64,000 nt of DNA from Alcaligenaceae bacterium SAGV5 (GCA_009360345.1 SPDP01000002.1:248001-312000); one strand, 5' to 3'; positions 33,191 to 41,555 are shown, counted from the first letter of the stretch. The notes: generated by a model from the letters alone, not told the origin. Translations and numbers: made by a program.

Positions 33191-34096
33191 TCAGGGCCGG
33201 AAGCCGATGCCGTCGATGCAGTCGACCATCTGCGCCCGGAACCACTGGCTGGCCGGATCCTTGTGGAAACGGTCATGCCAGTACAAGGCCACCTCGAAGT
33301 GGCCCAGCGGCAGCGGCACCGGCTTGACCGCCAGCGGGAAATACTTGCACAGCTCCACCACCAGCGACTCCGGGCAGGTCCAGATCAGGTCCGAGTTCAG
33401 CACCAGGTGCGGCGCCGCCAGGTATTGCTGCATGCGGACCTGGATCCGGTCGCGCGCGCCCACCTCGTTCAACGCCCGCTCCAGCAGGATGTGGCCGCTG
33501 CCCGCGTACTCCACCAACAGGTGCTGCTGGGCCACGAAGCGCTTCTGCGTCAGCTCCTGCCGGGCGATGGGATGGTCCCGCCGCATCAGGCACAGGTAGC
33601 GCTGCTTGAACAGCACCTTCCTGTGGATGTTGCGTTCGAGCGCCGGCAGGTAGCCCAGCGCCACGTCGATGCGGCCGGTCGACAAGCCCTGCACGGTCTC
33701 GTCGATGGGCGCGAACACGACGTTGAGCTTGACGTCCGGCGCTTCCCGGGCAATGCGGGTAAACAGGCTGGGAAGCACCACCACCTCGCCCACGTCACGC
33801 GTGCGTATCGTGAACGCGCGCCCGGACTGCGCGGCGTCGAACGACGACAGCATGCCCGAGGTCTTGCGTATCGTATTCAGCGATTCGAGCAGCGCGGGGG
33901 CGATCTCGGCCGCCAGCGCCGTGGGTTCCATGCGGCGGCCGGCCAGCACGAACAGCTTGTCCCGGTACTCCAGGCGCATGCGCTTCAACGCGCTGCTGAC
34001 CGCGCCCTGGGTCACGCCCAGATTCTCGGCTGCGAGCGTGACCGATCGATCGCGCCACAACGCCTCGAACACATACAGCAGATTCAGGTCTTTCAT
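33191..34096 (-). CDS. LysR-family regulator (NodD/NahR-like)
   Basis: A 301-aa LysR regulator whose N-terminus (MKDLNLLYVFEALWRDRSVT...LGVTQGAVSSALKRMR) is of the NodD/NahR/LinR branch, which often senses aromatic compounds. It diverges from the ABC receptor gene at 34269. A CTAT-N11-ATAGTT box lies 19-37 bp before its start, and a second one lies upstream of the reductase-VOC-FAH operon, so one regulator may control both. Confidence 0.9.
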   Translation of the reverse strand: MKDLNLLYVFEALWRDRSVTLAAENLGVTQGAVSSALKRMRLEYRDKLFVLAGRRMEPTALAAEIAPALLESLNTIRKTSGMLSSFDAAQSGRAFTIRTRDVGEVVVLPSLFTRIAREAPDVKLNVVFAPIDETVQGLSTGRIDVALGYLPALERNIHRKVLFKQRYLCLMRRDHPIARQELTQKRFVAQQHLLVEYAGSGHILLERALNEVGARDRIQVRMQQYLAAPHLVLNSDLIWTCPESLVVELCKYFPLAVKPVPLPLGHFEVALYWHDRFHKDPASQWFRAQMVDCIDGIGFRP

Positions 34097-34112
34097 GTCT
34101 CGGCCCAGGAAG

Positions 34113-34135
34113 AACTATCAACTCTGCTAATAGTT
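34113..34135. promoter_or_regulatory. LysR-type site AACTAT-N11-ATAGTT
   Basis: An inverted repeat with arms AACTAT (34113-34118) and ATAGTT (34130-34135), 11 bp apart, lies just upstream of the LysR start codon and 134 bp before the ABC receptor gene. It matches the site at 30475-30495. Confidence 0.65.
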
Positions 34136-34268
34136 TGGAATCACCGCTGGCCCATGGATGACGGACCGGCTGGCGTGGATACTCATCAACCAGTGGCACA
34201 ACTATAAAGCAGGGTGATGCCTGATCCGCAGGCATGCCGGCCAGACATCCGAAAAAAGGGAGACATTC

Positions 34269-35447
34269 ATGCGACACACTCTGGCATTGACCCTGGGCCT
34301 GGCCGCCGCGGCCGCCTGCGGCCCGGCGGCGGCCGACCTCCGGATAGGCTTCCTGGCCACCTTGTCCGGCCCGTCCGCCGACGTGGGACAGGACCAGTAC
34401 GACGGCTTCATGCTGGCCGTGGAACAGATGCAGGGCAAGCTGGGGGGCATCGCCACCCGGGTCATCCGCGAGGACGACCAGATGAAGCCCGAGGTCGCCG
34501 TCCAGGCATTGACCAAGCTGCTGGACCGCGACAAGGTGGACGTGGTCACCGGGCTGACCTACGCCAATGTCCTGATGGCCTTGCAGGGCAAGATCGCCGG
34601 CACCGACGTCCCCTTCATCGGCTCGGTGGCGGGCCCCTCGCCCACGGCCGGCGCGCAGTGCAAGCCCAATCTTTTCATTACCTCGTGGCAAAGCGACACC
34701 ACCGCCGAGGCCATGGGCAAGTATCTCCAGGACACCGGCGTCGACCCCATCGCCATCCTCGCCCCCAATTTCCTGGGCTCCAAGGACAAGGTCACCGGCC
34801 TGAAGCGCTTCTACCGCGGCAAGGTCGCCCAGGAAACCTATACCCCGCTCACCCAGCTCGATTTCTCGGCCGAGCTGTCCGCCACCGGCTCCTCGGGCGC
34901 GAAAGGCCTGTTCGCCTTCTTCCCCGGCAGCCAGGGCGTCGGCTTCGTGCGCCAGTACCAGCAATTCGGCATGCTGCAGAAGCTGCCCATGTACTCGGTG
35001 CATACCGTCGAACCCGGCAGCGTGAACGCCATGGGCAAGGCGGGCATCGGCGCCATCGTGGCCGAATCCTGGCAGCCCGGTGCCGACAACGAGCAATCAC
35101 GCCGCTTCGTCGCGGCCTTCGAGAAGAAGTACAAGCGCACCCCGACCTCCTACGCCGCGTTCAGCTTTGATGCCGCGATGCTGATCGATGCCGCCGTCCG
35201 CGCCCGCGCGGGCGACGTGTCCGACCGCCGGGCGCTGGCCGCCGCGCTGCGCGGCGCGCCGTTCAAGTCGGTGCGGGGCCCCTTCCGTTTCAACCGGAAC
35301 AACTACCCCATCCAGAACTACCACATCTATCAGGTGGTGGAAGGCGGCGGCGGCAAGCCCGCTTTCAAGGTACTGGTGCCCAACGTCCTGGCCGACCACG
35401 AGGATGCCTACGCACGCGACTGCGCGCCCAAGCCGGAAGGCGCCTGA
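34269..35447 (+). CDS. branched-chain-amino-acid-type ABC substrate-binding protein (orphan)
   Basis: A 392-aa periplasmic binding protein of the Leu/Ile/Val type (peripla_BP_6) with a signal peptide ending ...CGPAAA. The mature start DLRIGFLATLSGPSADVG is typical. It is paralogous to the receptor at 45551, with similar blocks (LxGTLSGP-like start, DDQxxP, RDKVDxxTG). No permease or ATPase is next to it; it may use the LivHMGF proteins encoded at 41591-44954. In this family, members near aromatic genes usually bind aromatic acids, which fits the neighbouring reductase, VOC and FAH genes. Confidence 0.9.
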   Translation: MRHTLALTLGLAAAAACGPAAADLRIGFLATLSGPSADVGQDQYDGFMLAVEQMQGKLGGIATRVIREDDQMKPEVAVQALTKLLDRDKVDVVTGLTYANVLMALQGKIAGTDVPFIGSVAGPSPTAGAQCKPNLFITSWQSDTTAEAMGKYLQDTGVDPIAILAPNFLGSKDKVTGLKRFYRGKVAQETYTPLTQLDFSAELSATGSSGAKGLFAFFPGSQGVGFVRQYQQFGMLQKLPMYSVHTVEPGSVNAMGKAGIGAIVAESWQPGADNEQSRRFVAAFEKKYKRTPTSYAAFSFDAAMLIDAAVRARAGDVSDRRALAAALRGAPFKSVRGPFRFNRNNYPIQNYHIYQVVEGGGGKPAFKVLVPNVLADHEDAYARDCAPKPEGA

Positions 35448-35530
35448 ACGTCGCGCGCGGGCCGCCCCACCCCACCGGTCAAGGACGGTTCAGGAACCCG
35501 ATCCCAGACATTCATGAATGTCGATTCAAC

Positions 35531-36286
35531 CTAGTGGTGCCGCCAGTACCCGTGGATGTCCTCGGCCACCGGCATCGCCGCCAAGAGGCCCAGCAGCACC
35601 GCCAGGGGCACGGTCGACACGAAGCCGAAATAGGCGAACGACAGCGCCCCGCCCACGCCGCCCGCGAAGAAAAGGCCAACCAGCATCGCCAGCACGCGCA
35701 GCTTGGCGCGGTCGGCCTTCACGAAATGCCCCGGGTCGGCGTCGCGCGAGACGTTCCAGTAGAACAGCTTGCCCAGCTCGATGCCGATGTCGGTCACCAT
35801 GCCGGTGACGTGGGTGGTGCGGATCTCGGCGCGCGAGATCTTGGTGATGATGGCGTTCTGCAGGCCCATGATGAAGCACAGCAGCATGACGGTGGCCGGC
35901 ACCGCCAGCCAGCGGAACTGTTCGATGTTGCCGCCCAGCAGGCCGAAGCACAGCAGCAGTCCCGCTTCCAGCAGCAACGGCAGCGCGTACTCGCTGGCCA
36001 GCCGCGAGCGGCGGCCGAAATTGATCAGGACCGCCGACGTCGCCGCGCCCAGCACGAAGAACAGCAGCGCGGCCAGCCCCTGCAGGAAAAAGGCGATGCC
36101 CCCCAGGGCCAGGTGATCGGCCATGGACGACAGGATGCCGGACATGTGGGAGGTGTATTGCTGGACCGCCAGGAAGCCGCCCGCGTTCACCGCGCCGGCG
36201 ACGAGGGCCAGCAGATAGGCGAGATGGCGGTTGGCCTGGGGCGTGCGCTCGACGGCGGTCAGTCTGCGTAGGTAGAACAGGGGCAT
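35531..36286 (-). CDS. DUF1275 (YoaK) family membrane protein
   Basis: A 251-aa inner-membrane protein with about six hydrophobic helices, beginning LAYLLALVAGAVNAGGFLAV and containing SHMSGILSSMADHLA, TTHVTGMVTDIGIELGK and FFAGGVGGALSFAYFG. These TH(V/M)(T/S)G-type blocks are characteristic of DUF1275/YoaK. The function of the family is unknown. The start at 36286 was chosen as the last Met before the first helix; an ATG at 36319 would add 11 basic residues. Confidence 0.87.
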   Translation of the reverse strand: MPLFYLRRLTAVERTPQANRHLAYLLALVAGAVNAGGFLAVQQYTSHMSGILSSMADHLALGGIAFFLQGLAALLFFVLGAATSAVLINFGRRSRLASEYALPLLLEAGLLLCFGLLGGNIEQFRWLAVPATVMLLCFIMGLQNAIITKISRAEIRTTHVTGMVTDIGIELGKLFYWNVSRDADPGHFVKADRAKLRVLAMLVGLFFAGGVGGALSFAYFGFVSTVPLAVLLGLLAAMPVAEDIHGYWRHH

Positions 36287-36392
36287 GGCGCGGGCATTCC
36301 GGGAACGGCGGCGGCGCATGGGCCACCAGAGGCCGCGCCGGACGACCCGCCAAGCATAGACGTTTTCCCGCCCCCTGCGGGAGGGGCCGGCC

Positions 36393-36995
36393 TCAGTCGG
36401 CCTTGCCCTTGCCGCCCTTCTTCGGCGCCTCGGCGCGCGGGGCGGCCCCCAGCAACAGATCCGCGCCGCTCATGCGCTCCAGCCAGGACAGGGTGTCGGC
36501 ATACGACAGGTAATGCCGCAGATACCCCGGCGCCAGATCGTGCATCAGCATCAGCGATTGATGGACGAGATGCAGCGAGTTCAGCGGCCCCGCGTTCTCG
36601 GGCACGTTCTCCAGCGCCTGCCGCAGTTCCCTGCCCACGCGCAGCTCGGCCCACAGGCCGCGGAAGTAATCCAGCACCGCCATGTCGCCGGCGCCGTCCT
36701 GGAGCGCGGCGCCGTTCGCGGACAGGAGCTCGACCAGCGTGGTCAGGCCATCGGCCGGCTCGGACGGGGCCACGGGTCCGGCCGAGCCGGCCGCCTGCGC
36801 CACGTCGCGGGCATAGCCGGCCAGCGCGTCGGCCAGCTTCGCGTCCAGGATGCGGCGCGCCTCGCCCTCGTGCCCCGGCACCCGCCGCGCCAATGCCTCG
36901 ATGAAATGAAAGCGCAGCGGATCGACGCGCTCCGCCCCCTGCCCGCGCCAGGCGTCGAGCAGCGCCGCCGCGTCGGTCACGGCGTCCCTATTCAC
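36393..36995 (-). CDS. DUF2894-like protein of the motor-type locus
   Basis: A 200-aa soluble protein. The opening DAAALLDAWRGQGAERVDP followed by LRFHFIEALARR...GEARRILDAKL is, to my knowledge, typical of DUF2894, whose genes accompany DUF802 and OmpA-type genes in Burkholderiales. The C-terminus is Lys/Gly-rich. The GTG at 36995 overlaps the OmpA gene by 8 bp, so it is the third gene of a coupled operon. No catalytic motif is visible; a cytoplasmic accessory role is inferred. Confidence 0.75.
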   Translation of the reverse strand: MNRDAVTDAAALLDAWRGQGAERVDPLRFHFIEALARRVPGHEGEARRILDAKLADALAGYARDVAQAAGSAGPVAPSEPADGLTTLVELLSANGAALQDGAGDMAVLDYFRGLWAELRVGRELRQALENVPENAGPLNSLHLVHQSLMLMHDLAPGYLRHYLSYADTLSWLERMSGADLLLGAAPRAEAPKKGGKGKAD

Positions 36996-37623
36996 GGCGC
37001 TGGGAAGACCGGGGCATGGGCGCGATCTCCACGCGCCGGTTGCGCGAGCGGCCCGCGTCATCGGCGTTGGACGCCACCGGCTGCTCCGCGCCGAAGGCGG
37101 CGGCGAATACGGAAGACGACGGGATTCCCTCGTCGATCAGGGCACGCGTCACGGTCAGCGCCCGCTGCGCCGACAGTTCCCAGTTATCGGCGAAACGGCG
37201 GTTGTCTTCGCGTATCGGCCGGTCGTCGGTGAATCCGCTCACCATGATGATTTCGTCGCGCGCCTGGAGGTAGGCGCCCAGCGGCCCCACCAGGCTCCTG
37301 AGCAATTGCCGGCCTTCCGGCTGCAGGGCGTCGGAATTCAACGCGAACAGCACATTGCCGCTGATGCCGATGCGGCCGTCGACCAGCGTCACCCGTCCGG
37401 CGGCCAGCGGTCCGGCCAGCGCCTGCTCCAGGGCCTGCCGCCGCTGCACCTCGCCCTGCCGCCGCTGCACTTCTTCCTCGAGCCGGGTCGAGAGCTCCAG
37501 TTGCGTGCCGATCACGCCCACCAGGAGCAGCACGAAGGCCCCCAGCATGACCGCCATCAGGTCGCCGAACACCGCCCAGACGGGCGATGCCGGTTCGACG
37601 CTGGATTCGATATCCTCGGCCAT
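36988..37623 (-). CDS. OmpA/MotB-like peptidoglycan-binding protein (ZorB-like)
   Basis: A 211-aa protein with one N-terminal membrane helix (about 15-38) and a C-terminal OmpA domain (about 85-205). The helix starts VFGDLMAVMLGAFVLLL, with Asp21 in the place of the proton-carrying Asp of MotB. The OmpA part has GNVLFALNSDALQPEG, SGFTDDRPI and NWELSAQRA, and ends with a SRNRRVEI block that anchors to peptidoglycan. The ATG shares one base with the DUF802 stop (TGATG), so the two proteins are made together, as in MotAB, TolQR and ZorAB pairs. Confidence 0.87.
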   Translation of the reverse strand: MAEDIESSVEPASPVWAVFGDLMAVMLGAFVLLLVGVIGTQLELSTRLEEEVQRRQGEVQRRQALEQALAGPLAAGRVTLVDGRIGISGNVLFALNSDALQPEGRQLLRSLVGPLGAYLQARDEIIMVSGFTDDRPIREDNRRFADNWELSAQRALTVTRALIDEGIPSSSVFAAAFGAEQPVASNADDAGRSRNRRVEIAPMPRSSQRRE

Positions 37624-40151
37624 CAGGACGCCTCGCCCGCCGGCGCCCGTTGCGCGTCGAGCTGCCGCAGTTCCTCGACGATCTGTTTCTGCGACATCAT
37701 GCTCAGGTCGATCACGTCCTTGGCCTGGGCCACATAATAGGCAAGCTGCTCGTCGCTACGCGCGATGGCCTTGTCCAGCGCGCCCTCGATACCGCGCAGT
37801 TGCTCCATCAGCTTGTCGCTGGACTCGCCGAACAGCTTGACCGCCTGGCCCAGCGCCTCGCCCAGGCTGGCCACCTCGACGGCGCCGCCCGCGACCTGCG
37901 CCGCCACCGACTCCAGCCTGCCGGTCTCGGTGCCGACCTGCTCGGTGAAACGCGTGCCCACCCGGTCCAGCATATCGGCCGAGGCCGCCACCAGCGCATC
38001 GACCGCCTCGCGCTGTTCGGTGCTGGCGTGGTTCACGGTATCCAGCAGGCTGCCCACGGTTTGCAGCAGCCGCTCGCGCTCCTCCAGCATCGCGTTGTCG
38101 CGCGTCATGCCGTCCGACAATTGCTGCCGCAGCTCGCCGATGATCCGGGCGGCCGCCAACGGGGCCTCCGAGGCCGCCTGCACCAGCCGCTCGATCTCGG
38201 CAATGGTGGCGCGGGCGTGGGCCTCGGACCCGGCCGCGATCTCGCCCGCCGTCCGCGCCAGCGTCTCGCAGATTTCCTGTTGCCGGCCCGCGATCTGCGT
38301 GCCGGCTTCGCGCCATTCCTGGCTCAGCGATCCGGCCAGGGTTTCCAGGGCGCCCGTCCAGGCCGCCTGCCGCGCCTCGTCCCGCGAGGCCAGCTCGGAC
38401 CTCAGCTCGCCATGTGCCTGCCCCACCGTGTGCAGCAGCGAGGCCGCATGGCGCTCGAAGGTGGCCGCGGCCTCGGCCAGCGCCCGGCGCGTGTCGCCGG
38501 ACATCTGCTCGCTGACCTGCCCCTGGCGCGCGAGCGCCTCGTTCCAGGCGCCCGACACATTCTGGACGGTGGCCTCCAACTGACCCGCCACGCGCTCCAC
38601 CAGGCTGGCCGACCCTTGCTCGAAGGTTTCCGCGAAGCGCTCGAAGGACGTCCGCATGTCGCCGGCCAGGGCCTCGCCCGCGCGGCGGTGCTCGTCCAGC
38701 GCCGAACGCCAGGCGCCGGACACCGTCCCGGCCGTGGCATCGAGGCGGGCGGCGACCCCATCCACCAGTCCTGCCGTACGCTGCTCGAACGCGCCCGCCA
38801 ACTGGTCGAACGACGCGCGGACATCGCCGGCCAGCGCCTCGCTGGTACGCTGGTGGCCGGCCAGCGCCGCGTTCCAGGCCTCCGACACCTGCCCTGCCAC
38901 GTTCTCCAGCCGCGCGGCCACGGTTTCCACCATCTCGGTCGACCGCTGGGCGAAAGCCTGCGCGACGCCATCGAAGGTAGCGCGCAGTTCTCCCGACAAG
39001 GTGGCGCTGGTCTGCTGGTGCGCCGCCAGCGCCGTCCCCCAGGTCGCCGACACCTTGTCCACCGACGCCTCCAGGCGGGCGGACACGCCGTCGACCAGGC
39101 TGGCCGAGCGCTGCTCGAACGTCCGGGCAAACCCGTCCAGCACCGCGCGCAGGTCGCCGGCCAACGCTTCGCTGGTCCGCCGGTGCTCGCCCAGCGCGTT
39201 ATTCCAGGTATCGGCCACCGTGGCGGTGCTGGTCTCGAAGCGGCTGGACAACATGTCCAACTGCCGCTGAACCGCCTGCGTAACCGTCCCGTGCAGCGTG
39301 GCCGTCTCGCGCGCCAGGCCCGCCATCGCCGTCTCGACCGCCGGCTGGATGGTGGCGCCCGCCACCCGCGCGCTGTCGGCCAGGCTTTCCTTCAGGCTCT
39401 GCTCCACCGACCCGGCCAGGCGCCGGTACTCGGACTCGACGCGGCCATGGAAGCTTTCCTGCCCGGCCGCCAGGCGCTCGCCCAGGGCCTCGTTGTGCCT
39501 GGCCACGGACTCGGCCAGGGCCTGCAACCGGTCAACCAGCGCCGGCATCAGGTCCGCCTGCCGCTGCAACAGCTTGAACGATTCCTCGCGCTGGTGAGCC
39601 AGCGAATAAGGACGCAGCACCGTCCCGATGCGCGTATCCAGCGCCTGCGCCGCCTGCAGGCGCTCGCGCCGGCACAGCGAGGCCAACAGTCCCAGCATCG
39701 CCGACGCCGCCACGCCCGCCACCGAGGTGCCGAACGCGAAGCCCAGCCCCTTGACCGGCGCCGCCAGCGACGCGCGGATCGCCTGCAGATCGGTCGCGCT
39801 TTCCAGCGCCACCCCCGTGCCCCGCAGCGTCGCCACCATGCCCAGGAACGTGCCCAGCATGCCCAGCAGCACCAGCAGGCCGGCCAGGTAAGGCGTCAGC
39901 GCGGGCCCCGGCAGCCCCACCCTTTCGCCCTCGACGCGCAGCCGCACCGCGTTGCGCAGCGAGGGATGCACCTGCTCCAGCCACGTCCCCAGGCTGGACG
40001 GCGCGGACGACAGGTCCGCCACGGCCCGCGCCAGCGACGACGTCGCCTCGTGGAAGCGCCGCAGTTCCAGCCCGCCCAGCACGTAGAACGCGGCGATCAG
40101 CAGGATCACCGCCAGCGCCAGCAGATTCGAGCCGACATAGCCCACGCCCAC
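37623..40151 (-). CDS. DUF802 MotA/TolQ/ExbB-like protein with long coiled-coil tail, probably 5'-truncated
   Basis: An 842-aa protein. Helices lie near residues 8-28, 86-108 and 133-160; the last two hold GMLGTFLGMVATLRGTG and FAFGTSVAGVAASAMLG, matching the pore helices of MotA/ExbB/ZorA-type stators. The remaining ~660 residues are a helical tail with five 55-residue repeats (315-589). It forms a coupled pair with the OmpA protein. The only start is a GTG at 40151 that begins GVGYVGSN without a ribosome-binding site, right where foreign hydantoinase sequence begins. Family members as I remember them have another ~20 hydrophobic residues first, so the 5' end seems lost. Confidence 0.8.
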   Translation of the reverse strand: MGVGYVGSNLLALAVILLIAAFYVLGGLELRRFHEATSSLARAVADLSSAPSSLGTWLEQVHPSLRNAVRLRVEGERVGLPGPALTPYLAGLLVLLGMLGTFLGMVATLRGTGVALESATDLQAIRASLAAPVKGLGFAFGTSVAGVAASAMLGLLASLCRRERLQAAQALDTRIGTVLRPYSLAHQREESFKLLQRQADLMPALVDRLQALAESVARHNEALGERLAAGQESFHGRVESEYRRLAGSVEQSLKESLADSARVAGATIQPAVETAMAGLARETATLHGTVTQAVQRQLDMLSSRFETSTATVADTWNNALGEHRRTSEALAGDLRAVLDGFARTFEQRSASLVDGVSARLEASVDKVSATWGTALAAHQQTSATLSGELRATFDGVAQAFAQRSTEMVETVAARLENVAGQVSEAWNAALAGHQRTSEALAGDVRASFDQLAGAFEQRTAGLVDGVAARLDATAGTVSGAWRSALDEHRRAGEALAGDMRTSFERFAETFEQGSASLVERVAGQLEATVQNVSGAWNEALARQGQVSEQMSGDTRRALAEAAATFERHAASLLHTVGQAHGELRSELASRDEARQAAWTGALETLAGSLSQEWREAGTQIAGRQQEICETLARTAGEIAAGSEAHARATIAEIERLVQAASEAPLAAARIIGELRQQLSDGMTRDNAMLEERERLLQTVGSLLDTVNHASTEQREAVDALVAASADMLDRVGTRFTEQVGTETGRLESVAAQVAGGAVEVASLGEALGQAVKLFGESSDKLMEQLRGIEGALDKAIARSDEQLAYYVAQAKDVIDLSMMSQKQIVEELRQLDAQRAPAGEAS
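38385..39209 (-). repeat. five tandem 165-bp (55-residue) repeats inside the DUF802 gene
   Basis: Units at residues 315-369, 370-424, 425-479, 480-534 and 535-589 each begin (T/A)W-x2-AL and continue SxxLxGxxRxxxxxxAxxFxQ...SLVxxVxxxLxxxxxxVS. All five are exactly 55 residues without gaps; the fifth is the most diverged and a weaker copy precedes unit 1. Fifty-five is five hendecads, so a continuous near-straight coiled coil is predicted. The spacing is conserved while the sequence has diverged, which points to old duplication and a length-dependent role. Confidence 0.8.
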
Positions 40152-40159
40152 CCCCGCGC

Positions 40160-40252
40160 AGCGCCGGGGCCTATCCCGGACCGGCGGCCTATGGCCTGGG
40201 CAACGAGCAGCCCACCGTCACCGACGCCAACATCGCGCTCGGGCGGCTGGGG
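40160..40252 (+). pseudogene. hydantoinase A (HyuA) fragment
   Basis: Read in the frame of the downstream gene, 40160-40252 encodes SAGAYPGPAAYGLGNE followed by QPTVTDANIALGRLG. SAGAxPGPAxYG and PTVTDAN-x-x-LGRL are the strongly conserved blocks of the hydantoinase A/oxoprolinase family, normally in the middle of a protein of about 700 residues. Only these ~31 residues remain, between the DUF802 start and a truncated TauE/SafE gene. It is a remnant with no function expected, and marks a rearrangement. Confidence 0.75.
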
Positions 40253-40267
40253 CTGGAGGCCCTGGTC

Positions 40268-40885
40268 ATGCACGCAGGCCGCATCGCTTCCTACGCGCTG
40301 CTGGGCGCGGTGGCGGGCGGCCTGGGGGGCAACATCTGGAGCCGGGATTGGCTGCCGCTACAGCGCGGCGCGCTGGTCTTCGGGGCGGCGCTGCTGTGCG
40401 TCTACGGCGTGGCGCTGGTGGCGCGCGCGGCCTGGCCCCGCGCGGCGGCGGGCGGCCGGGCAGCCGGCGCGTGGCGCGCCGCGCTGGTGCGGGGTTGGAC
40501 CGGCGCGGCCGGGGCTGTCGCCCGCTCGCCCGCTGGCCGTTTCGTGCGTGCGAGCGTTGCCGGGCGGCCGCTGCTGGAACGCTTCCTGACCGGCCTGGCC
40601 TGGGGCTGGATGCCTTGCGGCATGTCGCTGGGGGTGCTGGCGGTGGCGCTGGTGGCGGGCAGCGCGGCGGCCGGCGCCCTGACGATGGCGGCCTTCGGCC
40701 TGGGCACGCTGCCCAACCTGGTCGCGCTGTCCGGCGCCGCCGGCTGGCTGCGCCGCCGCGCGCGGCTGCCGGCCTGGCGTATCGCCGGCGGCGTGGCGGT
40801 TGCCGCGTTCGGGGCGGTGGGGCTGGCGCGCGCGGCCACCCTGCCGTCAGCGCTGCTGGAGCAGGGGTTCTGCATCGTCTGGTAG
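40268..40885 (+). CDS. 5'-truncated TauE/SafE-family sulfite exporter
   Basis: A 205-aa membrane protein beginning MHAGRIASYALLGAVAGGLG, which in this family is normally internal, after an N-terminal helix with a Cys-rich (C)-x-x-MCGG segment. That first part is missing and is replaced in frame by the HyuA fragment upstream. The rest, including FLTGLAWGWMPCGMSLG and ALTMAAFGLGTLPNL, matches TauE/SafE (cytochrome-biogenesis-like) proteins to the C-terminus. The frame is open across the junction. A working protein from ATG 40268 is doubtful, as there is no ribosome-binding site of note. Confidence 0.75.
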   Translation: MHAGRIASYALLGAVAGGLGGNIWSRDWLPLQRGALVFGAALLCVYGVALVARAAWPRAAAGGRAAGAWRAALVRGWTGAAGAVARSPAGRFVRASVAGRPLLERFLTGLAWGWMPCGMSLGVLAVALVAGSAAAGALTMAAFGLGTLPNLVALSGAAGWLRRRARLPAWRIAGGVAVAAFGAVGLARAATLPSALLEQGFCIVW

Positions 40886-40904
40886 CGCGCGCCGCGCGCC
40901 GGCG

Positions 40905-41555
40905 TCACTCCCGGGGCTGCCCCGTGGCCGGCATGTAGGTCGGCACGGGGATGCGGCGCCGCTCGCGGGTCAGGCAGTAGTTCGGCCCGCCCAGCCGGCC
41001 TACCGGGGCGAAGCGCCCGACGTTCACGCGCAGCGCCTGTTCGTCCAGCAGATCGTCGCGGAAGTTCATCGCCAGGATCTCGCCGAAGACGATGGCCCGC
41101 TGGGTCGAGATGTCCAGGACGCGGAACAACCGGCATTCCCAGGAGATCGGCGCTTCCACGATGCGCGGCACCCGCACGGCGGTACAGGACGCCAGCGTGA
41201 AGCCCACCGCTTCGGCCTCCGAGACGTGCGCGGGAAAATCGCTGCCGCACAGCACCGCCTTGTCGACGATGTCCTCGTCCACCATGTTCACCACGAATTC
41301 CTCGCGTTCGCGGATGTTGCGCAGCGTGTCCTTGGCCTCGCCCGGCCGGTGGCTCTCCTGTCCGTAGGCGACCACGGCGATGGCGAACAGCGGCGGATCC
41401 TCCCCCATGTAGTTGAACGCGCTGAACGGCGCGGCATTGCACAGGCCGTCCGCATCCAGGCTGGTGACGAGCGCGATGGGGCGAGGCCCGACGCTGCCGG
41501 TGATCAGCCAGTAGCGCTGCATCTCGCTCAGTCCGGCCATCGATACGTGTTTCAT
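40905..41555 (-). CDS. flavin reductase-like (FMN-binding split barrel) protein
   Basis: A 216-aa flavoprotein of the DIM6/NTAB flavin-reductase type. RPIALVTSLDADGLCNAAPFS is the N-terminal FMN-binding strand pair, and FVVNMVDEDIVDKAV and CRLFRVLDIS follow in the barrel. It lies 35 bp behind livF and is the last gene of an eight-gene operon. Together with the FMN reductase at 44951 it gives the operon two flavin enzymes, which suits a reductive attack on an imported compound. GGAG is 8 bp before the ATG. Confidence 0.87.
   Translation of the reverse strand: MKHVSMAGLSEMQRYWLITGSVGPRPIALVTSLDADGLCNAAPFSAFNYMGEDPPLFAIAVVAYGQESHRPGEAKDTLRNIREREEFVVNMVDEDIVDKAVLCGSDFPAHVSEAEAVGFTLASCTAVRVPRIVEAPISWECRLFRVLDISTQRAIVFGEILAMNFRDDLLDEQALRVNVGRFAPVGRLGGPNYCLTRERRRIPVPTYMPATGQPRE

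Noticed and set aside
38385..39209. Possible CRISPR or satellite repeat because of the 165-bp periodicity
   Set aside because: The repeat is seen at protein level in one frame, the DNA copies are diverged and there are no spacers, so it is an internal coding repeat.
37587..40589. A 1000-residue open frame on the plus strand
   Set aside because: It is antisense to the DUF802 gene over almost its whole length. Its His/Arg/Gly-rich composition is what the opposite strand of high-GC coding sequence gives, and it has no domain pattern.
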